DNA of 64,000 nt from the NCBI GenBank assembly GCA_964617715.1, contig CAZTZN010000004.1, positions 5,670 to 69,669 on the forward strand, read 5' to 3'. This DNA comes from JALGVA01 sp964617715. GTDB lineage: Bacteria > Armatimonadota > Zipacnadia > Zipacnadales > UBA5352. A program made the position numbers and the translations under genes. Under the pieces are notes generated by a model. That model searched no databases. It was not told the origin of the DNA and saw only the letters and a program-made list of their open reading frames with translations. Shown piece by piece: positions 8,665 through 18,908 of this stretch; the stretch's first letter is position 1, and the number at the start of each line of letters is the position of its first letter.

Positions 8665-11319
8665 TCAGTTCAGCGGACGCAGCAGCCAGCGCCGCACGCT
8701 GATGATGGTGTTGGTCGCTTTCTCGTTCTTGCCGACCACGCGGATGGTAATTGTGTGCTCGCCCGGCCCAAGTTCCACCTCACCGACCGGCACCACGTAG
8801 CCGCCTGAGTAGACGCTCGTCCAGTAGGCGTCGAAGGGCTCGCCCACCGGCTCGCCATCCACTTCTACCTGGTTGATGCCGTAGACGTTCGCGAGCACCC
8901 AGTCGGCCAACAGCTCGTAGCGGCCCGGCTCGATGTCGGGCAGCGTGAAGGTGATCCAGTCGCCCACCTTGCTGGCGCCCAGGAGCTGCGAGCCGAGCCC
9001 GTCGAGACGCTTGGTGTAGCAGCCCTCGGCCACCTCGACCGGCAGGTCGCGCGCATCCAGCTCGATGCCCTCGAAGGCAGGGATGGTTCGCTCGAGCGTG
9101 ACTGTGTACTCGCCGGTGTCTTCGAAGGGCATGACCAACACCAGCTTGGCGTTGCCGAGCGAGGATCTGCCGTCCCTGGTGTACGGGTTGTGCTGGCGCG
9201 CCGGCCAGCGCAGGCCCGCGGGCGGCTGCACCGTGACCGTCACGTCGGCGTAGGTGAACGCCCCGCCCACCTCCTCCGCCGACAGCTCCACCGGCTCGTC
9301 GGTCAGCCTGACGCGCCGGTCATCAGCCAGCTCCACCGCCGGCCCGCGCATCATCAGCGGCAGGTGCGCCTCGACGCGGTTGCCCGGCTCGGCCCGGTAG
9401 GTCAGCACCACGCGTTCGCCCTCCTGGCGCACCTCGACCGAGCAGGTGACCGCCGCATCGGTCCGGTCTTCGGTGATGACGCGCCCGAGCGCCACGTCGT
9501 CGAAGTAGCCCTCGGCAACCGAGGTCGTGCCGCTGTAGACCAGTACGGTGGCGGCCACCGTGCCCTCGGGGGCCCGCGCCGTAGCGCGCACCTGCGTCCA
9601 CTCGCCGGTGCCCGCGCAGGAGACCGAGCGGACGCTGTCGTCGATGCGGCCCTCCTCGCTCCAGAACTCGAGGTAGACCGCCGCGGTGTTCTCGGGCGCC
9701 CCCAGCCACCAGGCCTCGATGTAGTACTCGCCACCCGGTTCCGCAGGGACCTGCGGGCTGCGCAGGCCGAGGCTGCCCACGGCATCCTGATCGGACAGCC
9801 ACAGCGCCTGCCCGCCCCCGTGGGCCTGGTCGGGGCTCACGCGCATCTGCTCCGCGGCGCCGTAACTTACGCGCCAGCCGTCCGGGAACTCGCCCGCGGC
9901 GACCCCCTCGAAGCCCTCGGCGAGCAGCTCCTCGCGTCGCACTACCGGCGGGGGTGTGAAATCGACGTCCAGACGCGTGACCTCTCCCTCGCGGGAGACA
10001 GTCGCGTCCGTGGGCGTCCATTGCAGGTCGATGCCCTCGGGCGAGAAGTCGGGGCTCTCATCGCCGGGCGTGTGCACCAGCAGGCTCGGGTCGCCCACCG
10101 TGAACGTTGACCAGTAGGGCTGCAGCTTGGTGTTGCCTCCGCCGGCGACCATGCCCAGCTCCGAGTGGAAGAGGTCGATCAGGTTCTGCCGGTCCTGGAT
10201 CCACCGGCTGTCGGAGACCTGTGCGGTGTAGGCCGACAGGCACCAGCTCCAGGGCTCGCCGTGGCGGATCAGGGCGTCGGCATCGCCGAGCATGACCACC
10301 CCGCCCTCACCCATCTCGCCGGGCAGCACCACCTCACCGGCGCCTGCGTCCGTCAGCATCGAGGCGGCGTAATCGGCTCCGACCAGTCGTCGCTTCGGGG
10401 TGTTGTAGGCGGCGAGCTGGCTCACCAGGAAGCCGCGCCCTTCGGGGGTGAAGGTGAAGCCGACGTTGCCCAGCGCGATACTGCCGCCGTAGATCTGGCG
10501 CTCGTCGATCGCGGCCACCGACGAACCGTTGGGCCAGAGTACCGAGGCATGGAAGTTGGCCGAACGTCGCAGCGCCTCCAGCACCACCGGGTCCCGAGAG
10601 TGCGCGAAGTAGATACCCAGCGCCTCGACGTACACGTAGTTGTAGCCGATGACCGGACCGGAGTGTTCGGTCCAGAAGCCGCCGGGATCCTGGGCGGCAA
10701 CGGTCTTGGCCATGAACTGCCGGGCGCGGTCGCGCCAGTCCTCGTTGTCGAAGCACTCTCCCGCGATATACAGCGCCATGGCGCGGTGCACCGGGATGTT
10801 CTGCACACCCGAATCGGGGAAGTACTGCGCCATTACCTTGAAACCCAGCAGCAGCCCCTGCTCCCACTTCGCGCGGCTCTCGGGCGGCAGGGCATCGCGC
10901 ACAAGCTGGTAGGCGCGGATCCAGCGGCTGTAGGTCCACGGCATGTGGATCTGGCCCCAGTACGAGCCGTCCTTCTTGTCGAAGCGCCAGCGCCCGGCCT
11001 CGTCCTGGGCATCCACCAGAGCCTCGCCGCCGCCGGCGATGGCCGCCAGCAGCTCGTCGGAGTGATAGAACGGATTGCTCGGGTCGTCGAGGCTCCAGGC
11101 GACTGCGAGCGGGAAGATCACGTTCTGGTCCCGGCAGATCCACGGCTCGGTGCCGAAGCGCCCGGTCTCGGCGTGGTAAGAGTTCAGGATCCCGGGGATG
11201 TCGTCAACCAGGCTGTCAATCAGGTACTGTCGTGGGGGCCAGGTGTCGAACTCCCCGGCATCGGCCGTGGCGAACGAGCAGCAGAGAAGCATCATTGCAC
11301 TCAGGCACACCGCCTTCAT
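8665..11319 (-). CDS. Secreted heparinase/alginate-lyase-like protein with carbohydrate-binding domains
   Basis: An 884-residue secreted protein (signal MKAVCLSAMMLLCCSFATADAG). Residues about 25-410 are helical and read like an alpha/alpha toroid: HMPWTYSRWIRAYQLV, then PVHRAMALYIAGECF and IGYNYVYVEALGIYFAHSRDP, typical of heparinase II/III and alginate lyases, with His and Tyr residues that could be catalytic. Residues about 465-610 are a CBM-like jelly roll (FPDGWRVSYGAAEQ to EGYFDDVALGRV). After a beta region, the last 130 residues form a second binding-type module with VGDWITFTLPDIEPGRYEL and GPGEHTITIRVVGKN. It is probably a polysaccharide lyase acting outside the cytoplasm, first gene of a two-gene operon. 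Confidence 0.65.
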   Translation of the reverse strand: MKAVCLSAMMLLCCSFATADAGEFDTWPPRQYLIDSLVDDIPGILNSYHAETGRFGTEPWICRDQNVIFPLAVAWSLDDPSNPFYHSDELLAAIAGGGEALVDAQDEAGRWRFDKKDGSYWGQIHMPWTYSRWIRAYQLVRDALPPESRAKWEQGLLLGFKVMAQYFPDSGVQNIPVHRAMALYIAGECFDNEDWRDRARQFMAKTVAAQDPGGFWTEHSGPVIGYNYVYVEALGIYFAHSRDPVVLEALRRSANFHASVLWPNGSSVAAIDERQIYGGSIALGNVGFTFTPEGRGFLVSQLAAYNTPKRRLVGADYAASMLTDAGAGEVVLPGEMGEGGVVMLGDADALIRHGEPWSWCLSAYTAQVSDSRWIQDRQNLIDLFHSELGMVAGGGNTKLQPYWSTFTVGDPSLLVHTPGDESPDFSPEGIDLQWTPTDATVSREGEVTRLDVDFTPPPVVRREELLAEGFEGVAAGEFPDGWRVSYGAAEQMRVSPDQAHGGGQALWLSDQDAVGSLGLRSPQVPAEPGGEYYIEAWWLGAPENTAAVYLEFWSEEGRIDDSVRSVSCAGTGEWTQVRATARAPEGTVAATVLVYSGTTSVAEGYFDDVALGRVITEDRTDAAVTCSVEVRQEGERVVLTYRAEPGNRVEAHLPLMMRGPAVELADDRRVRLTDEPVELSAEEVGGAFTYADVTVTVQPPAGLRWPARQHNPYTRDGRSSLGNAKLVLVMPFEDTGEYTVTLERTIPAFEGIELDARDLPVEVAEGCYTKRLDGLGSQLLGASKVGDWITFTLPDIEPGRYELLADWVLANVYGINQVEVDGEPVGEPFDAYWTSVYSGGYVVPVGEVELGPGEHTITIRVVGKNEKATNTIISVRRWLLRPLN

Positions 11320-11489
11320 GGCTACCTCCGAAACCGCGCTCCGTCCAGGTTTCCCGTCGGCGCACCACTTCTCTGTCCGCCCCGGGGTGACCTCGCTCCG
11401 GCGACCACGGCCCCTTCAGGTGCGAGGTCCGCGGGTGTCGGGCGAAGAAGCCTGTCGCACGTGAGTCGCCGTGCCGAGGAGTGATCGCC
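11320..11489. promoter_or_regulatory. Divergent intergenic region between two secreted-protein genes
   Basis: This 170-base gap separates the minus-strand heparinase-like gene from the plus-strand CBM/TIM-barrel gene and must hold both promoters. On the right side GAGGAG at 11476-11481 is the ribosome-binding site for the GTG at 11490. I do not see a convincing consensus promoter or a long inverted repeat in it. Confidence 0.4.
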
Positions 11490-13451
11490 GTGAGGTACGC
11501 CCTGCTGGTGCTCGTCGCGCTGCCCTGCTGCGCCGCCACGGCGGCCAATGACTTCGTTTTCGCCCCGCTGGACGACTTCGAGGATACCTCACCGTGGGTC
11601 AAGGGCGACCCGAACACCGACATGACCCAGCGCGATTCGGCGGTCGTGCCCAGTCGCGAGGTCGTGCGCGAGGGCGAGCAGTCGCTCGCCTTCATGATCC
11701 ACGTGAACTGGACGCCGCGCGAGGGTGAAGAGTACCCCAGGGGCTGGCCCATGATGTCGCGCGACCTCGACCCGCCGCAGGACTGGCGCGAGTGGGACCG
11801 CGTCTTCTTCTGGCTCTACACGCAGACCGACGACCCGCTGCCTCAGGACCGCGTACTGCGCGTGGGGTTCTTCACCGAGGGCGTGGAGGTAGTCGGGGGA
11901 CCGTGGTACACCATCCCCGGCATCGTTCCCAACCGGTGGCAGGAGATTTCGGTGCCGCTCGACCCCGGGCGCGACCGGTCGCGCGTCAACCGCATCAGCT
12001 TCTACGTCGCCGAGGGCTGGTACCAGGATGGCGACCGCGTCACCTTCTACCTCGATGACATGCGCCTGGCGCGGCGCACCAGCCCGGCCCTGCTATCGGC
12101 CTCCGCATCGGCGCGGACGGCCGGGCGGGCCACCCTCGCGATCGACGTAGCCCTGGAGGGCAGGCCTGATCCCGCGCGCCACAGCCTGCGCTGCACCGTG
12201 ACCGACCTCGCCGGCGCCGAGCAGGCGAGCTTCCGCTGGCGCCTGGAGGAGCAGACGCAGCAGTTCGCCATGGACCTCGCCGGCGTCGCTCCCGGCGGCC
12301 ACCACGCGCGCATCGATCTGCTCGAAGGCGACCGCGTGATCGACAGCCGCGAGCAGTACTTCCGCAGCCTGGAGCCGGGGCGCCGCACCTACCTCTCGCT
12401 CATCAGCTTCTACTCCTCGGGTGTCTGGCAGGGCGACTCGCTCGAACCGCTGCGCGTGCTCAATGACTCGGCGTACGCGGGCGTGGCGCTGCCCTTCTGG
12501 AGCGCGTACTACACCGGTCCGGTTGAGGATTGGGAGGCCCTGGTCCCGAAGCTCGACCAGGCGCGCGGGATCCTGGAGATTGACCCGTGGCCGTGGGTGT
12601 TCTCCAACCGCTTCATCGGCGCGCCCGAGGATGCCAGGGGCCACTCCGGCATCGCGTCACACCCCGAGTACTTCCAGCGCATCCCCATCCTCGACCTCGA
12701 TGATGAGACCGGCGCGCGCTCGGACCTGCTCAAGATGTGGCGGCTGGCGGTGCGCGCGGCGAAGTACTGGGACTCGCCGGGCATCGTCCTCGACCTCGAG
12801 GCCTACAACAACTACCCGTCATACCACATCAGGTACACCGCCGAGCGTCGCGGTGAGAGCTACGCCGAGGTGATCCGCAAGACCGAGCTGGTGGGCGAGG
12901 ACCTGGCGCGCATCATCGAGGAGGAGTACCCGCGGTGCATCGTGTGGACGCTGTTCAGCCGGCTGGAGGTTGTCAGCCCGATCGCGGGCTACGACGGCGT
13001 CGTGCACCCGGTTCCGGGCCACATCAGCCTGGGGTTCCTGCGCTACGCTCAGGAGCATGGGGTGCCCTGCAAGCTGCTGTGTGGGGGTGAGACCACGCCC
13101 GGCTACTACAACCCGAACCCGGCGGCGCTGCGCGCGAAGATCGTCCGACGCGACCAAGACATGGCGCCCTACCTCGAGCGCTTCCCCGACCACCTGTTCC
13201 TGGCGGGGACCATCTCACCCTATCATGACATCACCGTCAACACGAGCTGGATGAGGGACCGGCCGGGAGAGAACCCCGAGATTCGCACGCTCGACGATTT
13301 CGCGCCCATGTTCGAGACGCTCTTCAGCGCGTATGACTGGAACTGGATCTACGCCTCCAGCGCCGCGAAGACCATGCCCTACGACCCGGCGCACAACGCG
13401 CTGTACACGCCGGTGTTGAGCGCCGCCCTGTCCGCGGCCGCCGCGGAGTGA
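11490..13451 (+). CDS. Secreted protein with N-terminal CBM-like domain and TIM-barrel-like C-terminus
   Basis: A 653-residue protein; GTG 11490 is chosen over GTG 11481 because GAGGAG at 11476-11481 is 8 bases upstream of it. The signal peptide is VRYALLVLVALPCCAATAA. Residues about 20-190 form a jelly-roll-like domain (LDDFEDTSPWVKGD, VTFYLDDMRLAR) as in CBMs that bind plant or algal glycans. Residues about 300-645 look like a TIM barrel of glycoside-hydrolase type, with GIVLDLEAYNNYP (Asp and Glu are candidate acids) and the late segment YDWNWIYASSAAKTMPY. Exact family unknown. It is followed 73 bases later by another secreted hydrolase-like gene on the same strand. Confidence 0.6.
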   Translation: MRYALLVLVALPCCAATAANDFVFAPLDDFEDTSPWVKGDPNTDMTQRDSAVVPSREVVREGEQSLAFMIHVNWTPREGEEYPRGWPMMSRDLDPPQDWREWDRVFFWLYTQTDDPLPQDRVLRVGFFTEGVEVVGGPWYTIPGIVPNRWQEISVPLDPGRDRSRVNRISFYVAEGWYQDGDRVTFYLDDMRLARRTSPALLSASASARTAGRATLAIDVALEGRPDPARHSLRCTVTDLAGAEQASFRWRLEEQTQQFAMDLAGVAPGGHHARIDLLEGDRVIDSREQYFRSLEPGRRTYLSLISFYSSGVWQGDSLEPLRVLNDSAYAGVALPFWSAYYTGPVEDWEALVPKLDQARGILEIDPWPWVFSNRFIGAPEDARGHSGIASHPEYFQRIPILDLDDETGARSDLLKMWRLAVRAAKYWDSPGIVLDLEAYNNYPSYHIRYTAERRGESYAEVIRKTELVGEDLARIIEEEYPRCIVWTLFSRLEVVSPIAGYDGVVHPVPGHISLGFLRYAQEHGVPCKLLCGGETTPGYYNPNPAALRAKIVRRDQDMAPYLERFPDHLFLAGTISPYHDITVNTSWMRDRPGENPEIRTLDDFAPMFETLFSAYDWNWIYASSAAKTMPYDPAHNALYTPVLSAALSAAAAE

Positions 13452-13524
13452 GTGCGTGTCCAGGGCCTGCCGGGGAGCCCCCCAACGCCCGGACGCGGGG
13501 CCGACCCACCGAGGAGGACTGAGC

Positions 13525-16431
13525 ATGCGCCACGCCCTGATCGCCGTGCTCGCGCTCGCCGCTGCGGCGGGCTTCGCGCAAGACGACGCCATGACATTCT
13601 ACGCGCCCTTCGACGGCAGTCCCGAACCTGCGCTTGCAACCGGCTCGGCGCAGGTGACCGTTGAGGGCAGCCCGCGCTTCATCGCGGGACGGGTCGGTCA
13701 GGCGATCGTGGTCAGCAACGACAACTGGCTGAGCTACCCGCTGGCGGGCAACATGAACCCGTCGCAGGGCGCCGTCGAGTTCTGGCTCCAGCCCATCGAC
13801 TGGAAGGGCACCGACAACACCGACAGCCACTTCTTCGTGGGCGCCTTCGGAGCCGATCGCATCTTCATCTACAAGTTCGCGCGCTGGCGACACTTCACGT
13901 TCCACGTCGCCACCGACGACGCCGACCACTACGAGTCACTGCGGGCGGGCATCTACCCCTGGCAACCGGGCGAGTGGCACCACGCGGTAGTCACCTGGGA
14001 TCCGGCCTACCTGCGCATCTACCTGGATGGCGAGATGAAGGCGGAGGCCTCGGTCCCCTCACCCATCGATGACCTGGGCGACACCATCTACGTCGGCAGG
14101 GAGCTGGCGACGGTGCAGTTCGCGGCCGGCGAGACCGCCATCGACGAGCTGCGCATCTACGCCCGCCCGCTCTTTCCCGAGGAGGTGGCGCGCGCATACC
14201 GGCGCGCCGACAACCCGGAGATCACGCGACAGCCCTACGACGACCTCCTGGTCTACTACACCGGTTTCCCGAGCCGGCATCGTGCCGAGCTTCAGTTCGT
14301 CTCCTCGGTGCGTGTGCCCGACGGGGGCTCCGCCACGCTGACCATCACTGATCCGGAGAGCGGCGCCACGCCCGTCGAGCAGGCGCTCACCGTCGAGTCC
14401 ACCGGCACGCTGGCGGGCTGCGAGATCGACACCTCCGGCTTCGTGCCCGCGCGCTACGACGTGACCGTGCGCATCGCCGACGCCGAGGGGCAGGAGCTGC
14501 TGGAGCAGAGCAAGCTGCTGTGGATTCGCGACAGGTTCTGGCAGCGCGAGCCCCAGGGCCTCACCACGGAGGTCCCCGCGCCCTGGGAGCCGGTTGAGGT
14601 CGGCGGGCTGACCGTGAAGACCTGGAACCGCATCTACCGGCTCGGACGCGGCCAGGTGCAGAGCATCACCACCGCCGGTGAGCAGATCCTCGCGCGCCCG
14701 CTGGGGCTGGTCGCGGAGTCCGGCGGCGCCGCCCTGCGCCACTCCCGCGACTGGACGCTGGTCGAGCAGACGCCGCAGCAGGCGGTCTTCGAGTCCGAGC
14801 TGGCCCTGGGCGAGGCGCGCATCCCCCAGCGTCTCACCATCGAGTATGACGGTTTCATGCGCCTCGACGCCACCGTCCCCGCGGGCACCAGCCTCGACCG
14901 CCTGGAGCTTCAGGCGCCGGTGCGCGCGCCGATCGCGAAGTACCGTCGCAACTCCAGCCAACAGGAGCGCTACTACGTCTCGGGCGACTTCGCGCCCGGC
15001 GCCTGGCCGGCCGCCGAGGTCTATGACGTCTGGCTGGGCAACGAATACCTGGGCCTGAACGTGATCTACGAGGGCTGCATCGGCTGGCCGACGGAGAGCG
15101 ATGAGACGCAGGTGGAGCTGTCGGCGAGCGATGATGAGGCCGTTTTCACCGCGCACATCGCCCGCGAGCCGGTGACGCTCGACCGGCCGCTGAACCTGAG
15201 CTTCGGTATCATCGCGACGCCGGTGCGGCCGATGGCGGAAAACTGGCGCACCAACTGGCGGCTGTCGCCGCGGGTGGGGGAGATCCCCGACCCGGAGGTC
15301 GCTGAGGAGTTCGGAGCCGAGCAGGCGGTCATCTGGTGGTCCGAGCGCCCCGACACACCACGCTGGTTCGCCTTCCCCGAGCCCACCGCCCCGGACGCCT
15401 TCCGGGCGATGGTGGATGACTACCATGCGCGCGGTGTCAAAGTGGTCGTCTACGATAACCTGACGAACATCTCCCCGAACGTGCCCGAGGCCATCGAATA
15501 CTCGGGCGAGTGGTTCCATCGCCCCACCCCGGCACTGCTGCCCGATCCCGACCACCCGGCCCCACCTGAGCGCTGGCTCCACGCGAACCTGCGCAACCCG
15601 GACTGGATCGACTTCATCATCGGCTGGGAGGCGCGCGTCATTGACGAGTACGGCGTGGATGGCTGGTACTACGACGAGGCGGTGCCGTACGCGATGGATG
15701 GCACCCATCCGGTGTTCGCGTACCGCGAGGCCTGCAGGCGCGCCTGGGTGGCCCTGCACGACCGCAAACCCGAGGGTGGTATCATCACCCACATGTCCGG
15801 CCACTACACGGCGGCGTTCCTGTCCTTCAGCGATGCCATGCTGCAGGGCGAGCAGTACCGCTGGCCGCTGCCGCACTGGCAGGTCAGGAACGATTACACC
15901 CAGGTGCTCAAGCTCGACTACGCGCGCACCGAGCTGACCGGCATCAACCTGGGCGTGGTGCCGGTCTTCCTGCCCGAATTCTCCGGCGCGCGCGGCGGGG
16001 AGCGCAACCGGCGCAACACCGAGCACCTGCTGGCGGTCACGCGCCTGCACGACATGCTGGTCTGGCCGATATGGTGCGACCCTGAGCCGATCCGTGAGCT
16101 GTGGCAGGCTCAGGACGAGCGCTTCGGCATCGGTGAGCCGGATGTCGAGTTCCTGCCCTACTGGGAGGAGCCGCCGGCGGTGACCGACGTTGAGGACGTG
16201 CTGGTAAGCGGCTACCGGAGGCCGGGCCGCGGACTGCTGGTGGTGTCGAACTTCCTGGGGCATGAGGATCGCACGGTGACGGTGCGGCCCAACGCCGCCG
16301 TGCTGGGCTTCGAGCGGGCGTTCACGGCCGCCGACCTGCTGACCGGTGAGCCCATCGCGGTCGAGGCCGGCGCGCTACGCCTTGATCTGCCCGAGGGCCG
16401 CGCGCGCTACGTGGTGCTGATGGAGCAGTAG
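13525..16431 (+). CDS. Secreted LamG-domain protein with glycoside-hydrolase-like catalytic region
   Basis: A 968-residue protein. ATG 13525 follows GAGGAGG at 13511-13517; the open frame upstream is not needed. Signal peptide MRHALIAVLALAAAAGFAQ. Residues about 25-215 form a LamG/concanavalin-like domain (GAVEFWLQPIDW, GEWHHAVVTWDPAYLRIYLDG, AIDELRIYARPL). Residues about 350-600 are beta-rich and resemble the N-terminal region of GH123/DUF6067-type proteins. Residues about 600-900 look like a TIM barrel with VDGWYYDEAVPYAMDG, where the adjacent Asp-Glu is a candidate catalytic pair. The overall plan matches the convergent gene at 16488-18908, so the two may act on the same glycan. Exact substrate unknown. 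Confidence 0.65.
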   Translation: MRHALIAVLALAAAAGFAQDDAMTFYAPFDGSPEPALATGSAQVTVEGSPRFIAGRVGQAIVVSNDNWLSYPLAGNMNPSQGAVEFWLQPIDWKGTDNTDSHFFVGAFGADRIFIYKFARWRHFTFHVATDDADHYESLRAGIYPWQPGEWHHAVVTWDPAYLRIYLDGEMKAEASVPSPIDDLGDTIYVGRELATVQFAAGETAIDELRIYARPLFPEEVARAYRRADNPEITRQPYDDLLVYYTGFPSRHRAELQFVSSVRVPDGGSATLTITDPESGATPVEQALTVESTGTLAGCEIDTSGFVPARYDVTVRIADAEGQELLEQSKLLWIRDRFWQREPQGLTTEVPAPWEPVEVGGLTVKTWNRIYRLGRGQVQSITTAGEQILARPLGLVAESGGAALRHSRDWTLVEQTPQQAVFESELALGEARIPQRLTIEYDGFMRLDATVPAGTSLDRLELQAPVRAPIAKYRRNSSQQERYYVSGDFAPGAWPAAEVYDVWLGNEYLGLNVIYEGCIGWPTESDETQVELSASDDEAVFTAHIAREPVTLDRPLNLSFGIIATPVRPMAENWRTNWRLSPRVGEIPDPEVAEEFGAEQAVIWWSERPDTPRWFAFPEPTAPDAFRAMVDDYHARGVKVVVYDNLTNISPNVPEAIEYSGEWFHRPTPALLPDPDHPAPPERWLHANLRNPDWIDFIIGWEARVIDEYGVDGWYYDEAVPYAMDGTHPVFAYREACRRAWVALHDRKPEGGIITHMSGHYTAAFLSFSDAMLQGEQYRWPLPHWQVRNDYTQVLKLDYARTELTGINLGVVPVFLPEFSGARGGERNRRNTEHLLAVTRLHDMLVWPIWCDPEPIRELWQAQDERFGIGEPDVEFLPYWEEPPAVTDVEDVLVSGYRRPGRGLLVVSNFLGHEDRTVTVRPNAAVLGFERAFTAADLLTGEPIAVEAGALRLDLPEGRARYVVLMEQ

Positions 16432-16458
16432 CGGCCGGCGGGACCTCGTCGTCGGAGA

Positions 16459-16477
16459 GGCGGGACCACCGTCCGCC
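16459..16477. terminator. Hairpin between convergent genes, possible bidirectional terminator
   Basis: Between the stop of the LamG-hydrolase gene (16431) and the stop of the GH123-like gene (16488) the sequence can form GGCG(G)GAC - CACC - GTCCGCC, a 7-bp stem with one bulged G. It has no U-tract on either strand, so intrinsic termination is only a suggestion from position. Confidence 0.4.
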
Positions 16478-16487
16478 CCGCCGCTCG

Positions 16488-18908
16488 TCAGTCCCGGGCT
16501 CCCAGCGCCGCCCGCAGCGCCACGATGTGGTTGGCCGTGGTGCGGCGCAGGCGCTCGTAGTCGGCGCCGGTAAGCCGGTCGGCGATGGTCGAGACCACCG
16601 GGTAGTTCGCATACTCCTCGCGACTCACCGTCTGCACCTCGTCCGAGGTGGGCATCATCGCGCGCACCTCGTCCAGCCACGCCCGCGCCGCCGCGCAGTC
16701 AACGGCGCGTTCGGTCGCCTGCCCCACCAGCTCCTCGAGCATGCACAGATACCAGGTGTCCTGCGCGCCCAGCCGGAAGCCCTCCCAGTTGCGCGTGGCG
16801 ATGGGGGTCACGAAGTCCTCGGGCGACATGACCGTGTAGGCCATGTTGTGGATGAAGGGCAGCGGCCAGGAGCGCATGGTGCGGTAGCGGTACGGGCAGT
16901 GCACCGTCAGCGGGCTGGTCCACAGGTAGAGGCCGTTGATGATGCGCGCCCACTCGGCGACGTACCAGGATCGGTGCGGGTTGAAGTAGAGCCAGCCCTC
17001 GTCACCCGCGGCCGCCAGCTCTTCTCCCAGCGCCTGCCACGAGCCCCCGGCCTGCAGGTGCCTGTCCATGGCGTAGCCGTTGTAGCAGCGGATGTCCATC
17101 CACGGATCGAGATCGGCGATGGCGCCCGGCACGTAGTCCCGCGGCAGCGTGTGCATGGTGATGTAGATGCGCTGCCGGGGGACGCGCCGGATCGGACGCG
17201 CCAGCTCGATGAACAGGTAGCGCCGCCGCTCACCCATCACCTCGTCCATGTGCGTGAGCACGATCTCGAACTCGGGGTACTGCGCCTTGAGGGGCTCGAG
17301 CCCCCGGATGGCGCGCTCCACCGCTTCGGCGTAGCGCCCATCGCCCGCCAGCGACTCGCCGCGGTCGCCCTCGTGGATGTCCTCGTGCCCGAGCAGCGCC
17401 GCGATCTGGCGGAACTCATCCATGACGATGATCTCGCCGTGGAAGCCGAACTCGCGCAGCAGCGCCAGGCCCTCGGCCAGCTCGTCGTAGGAGCTGACGA
17501 TCGCGCCATCAACCAGCTCATGGCGGAGCCGCAGGTAGCTGAACAGGCGGGTGACGTGGTGATCGCGCAGGTCCTGCAGCTCGGCGCGCACGCGCTCGCG
17601 CACCGCGGGCGCCAGGTCCATCTGGTAGTACATACCGAAGGCCTTGCGCTCGGAGGGTTCGAGCGCGAAGGGCAGCACCTCGACCTCGACCGGCACCGCC
17701 AGGTCATCGCCGCCTGCGCAGGAGACCGCGAGTGTACCCGCATACCCCCCTGCGGGAGCGTCGCCGGGGATATGCACGGTCAGCGCGATCTCCTTGAAGC
17801 GCCCGGCGGGCAGGTCGAAGGGGTTGGCCGGGTCGAGCAGCGCCGCCGCGGGCACCCGCTCGGAGTCATCGACGCGCGGTCGGGGGAGCTGCATTACCCG
17901 TCGCACCGCGCGCACCTGCACGTTGGCCGCCGGGATCGCGGCGCCGTCAGGCCCGGCGAGGTCCGACGGCGTCAGCGTCAACTCACCGAGATCGCGGGTC
18001 GCGTAGATCACCGCGCCCACGGTCTGCCACTCGCCGCGCGCCGCGAAGGCGCTCAGGCGCGGCGCGTCGGGCAGCTCCGCGGGCGACTGCGCCGGGTCCA
18101 GCTCATCGACGTAGTGCTTCGGGACGAAGTGATAGCCGCGCGCGGCGGCGGGCAGGTCGAAGGGATAGCGATCGAGGTCGGTGACCGGCGGCGGCAGGGT
18201 GGTGCTCGCCTCAGGCGCCTCCAGCTCGGGCGCGTCGATCGGCGCCTCCAGCGCGAACCGGGTGTGCGGTTCATCCCAGATCGCCAGCTCGTCGATGGCG
18301 CCATCCCACTGTCCGCTGATGGTAATGACGGGCATGGCCTGGCGGGGCGGGATGGAGTCGGCCTCCTCGCCGATCAGTTCGCCATCGACGTAGAGCGCCA
18401 GCCGGCCGTCGCCCCAGGTGAAGGCGACGTGGCGCCACTCGCCCGTGCGCCAGGCGGAGATGTCGGTGTCCACGCGCACATAGCGTCCGATGCCTGCGGC
18501 CCCGGTCGCGGCGCCGAAGACGTTGGTCGCGAGCTTGTTGCACTCGAGGTAGTTGCCACGCTCCACGCGCGCGCTGAAGAGCACGTGCACCTGCCCGTCG
18601 TCGCCATCCCAGTTGGGCCGCACCCACATCTCGACCGTGCCGCGATCCGGCCGGAAGTTCCCGTCATCACCCACGATGGCGAAGCTCTGACCGGGAACCA
18701 GGGACAGCGCCCGGCCGAAGCGCCCCTCGGTGAGCTGCAGCGTCGGGTCCATGATCGTGGGCGCGCGCGATCCGGCGGCCCAGCTTGCCGCCGCGTACCC
18801 GTCGAAATGCGCCACGTAGAGCAACCCATCAGGCACGTCCTGCGCAAGGGCTGCGGCGACACAGGTCGCAAGCATGGATAGCACGGCCAGCAGGCGAGCG
18901 GGGCGCAT
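16488..18908 (-). CDS. Secreted LamG plus GH123-like (DUF4091) hydrolase
   Basis: An 806-residue protein starting at an ATG 9 bases after GGGAGG, with signal peptide MRPARLLAVLSMLATCVAAALAQ. Residues about 30-210 are a LamG domain (GTVEMWVRPNWDGDDG, GEWRHVAFTWGDGRLALYVDG). A linker and beta domain follow, then a C-terminal barrel from about 430 onward. There, GMYYQMDLAPAVR, IVLTHMDEVMGERR and MDIRCYNGYAMD recall the GH123 catalytic domain (DUF4091), which uses an Asp-Glu pair; the DE in THMDEVMG is the obvious candidate. Known GH123 enzymes are N-acetyl-galactosaminidases, but the specificity here is inference. The gene converges on the other LamG hydrolase. Confidence 0.7.
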   Translation of the reverse strand: MRPARLLAVLSMLATCVAAALAQDVPDGLLYVAHFDGYAAASWAAGSRAPTIMDPTLQLTEGRFGRALSLVPGQSFAIVGDDGNFRPDRGTVEMWVRPNWDGDDGQVHVLFSARVERGNYLECNKLATNVFGAATGAAGIGRYVRVDTDISAWRTGEWRHVAFTWGDGRLALYVDGELIGEEADSIPPRQAMPVITISGQWDGAIDELAIWDEPHTRFALEAPIDAPELEAPEASTTLPPPVTDLDRYPFDLPAAARGYHFVPKHYVDELDPAQSPAELPDAPRLSAFAARGEWQTVGAVIYATRDLGELTLTPSDLAGPDGAAIPAANVQVRAVRRVMQLPRPRVDDSERVPAAALLDPANPFDLPAGRFKEIALTVHIPGDAPAGGYAGTLAVSCAGGDDLAVPVEVEVLPFALEPSERKAFGMYYQMDLAPAVRERVRAELQDLRDHHVTRLFSYLRLRHELVDGAIVSSYDELAEGLALLREFGFHGEIIVMDEFRQIAALLGHEDIHEGDRGESLAGDGRYAEAVERAIRGLEPLKAQYPEFEIVLTHMDEVMGERRRYLFIELARPIRRVPRQRIYITMHTLPRDYVPGAIADLDPWMDIRCYNGYAMDRHLQAGGSWQALGEELAAAGDEGWLYFNPHRSWYVAEWARIINGLYLWTSPLTVHCPYRYRTMRSWPLPFIHNMAYTVMSPEDFVTPIATRNWEGFRLGAQDTWYLCMLEELVGQATERAVDCAAARAWLDEVRAMMPTSDEVQTVSREEYANYPVVSTIADRLTGADYERLRRTTANHIVALRAALGARD

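Noticed and set aside
14059..16263. 734-codon antisense frame under the LamG hydrolase gene.
   Set aside because: Shadow of the plus-strand gene: no ribosome-binding site, no signal or domain, Arg/His/Ala-rich composition.
16527..18881. 784-codon plus-strand frame under the GH123-like gene.
   Set aside because: Shadow frame with Arg/His/Gly/Ala-rich composition; the minus-strand product has clear LamG and GH123-like features.
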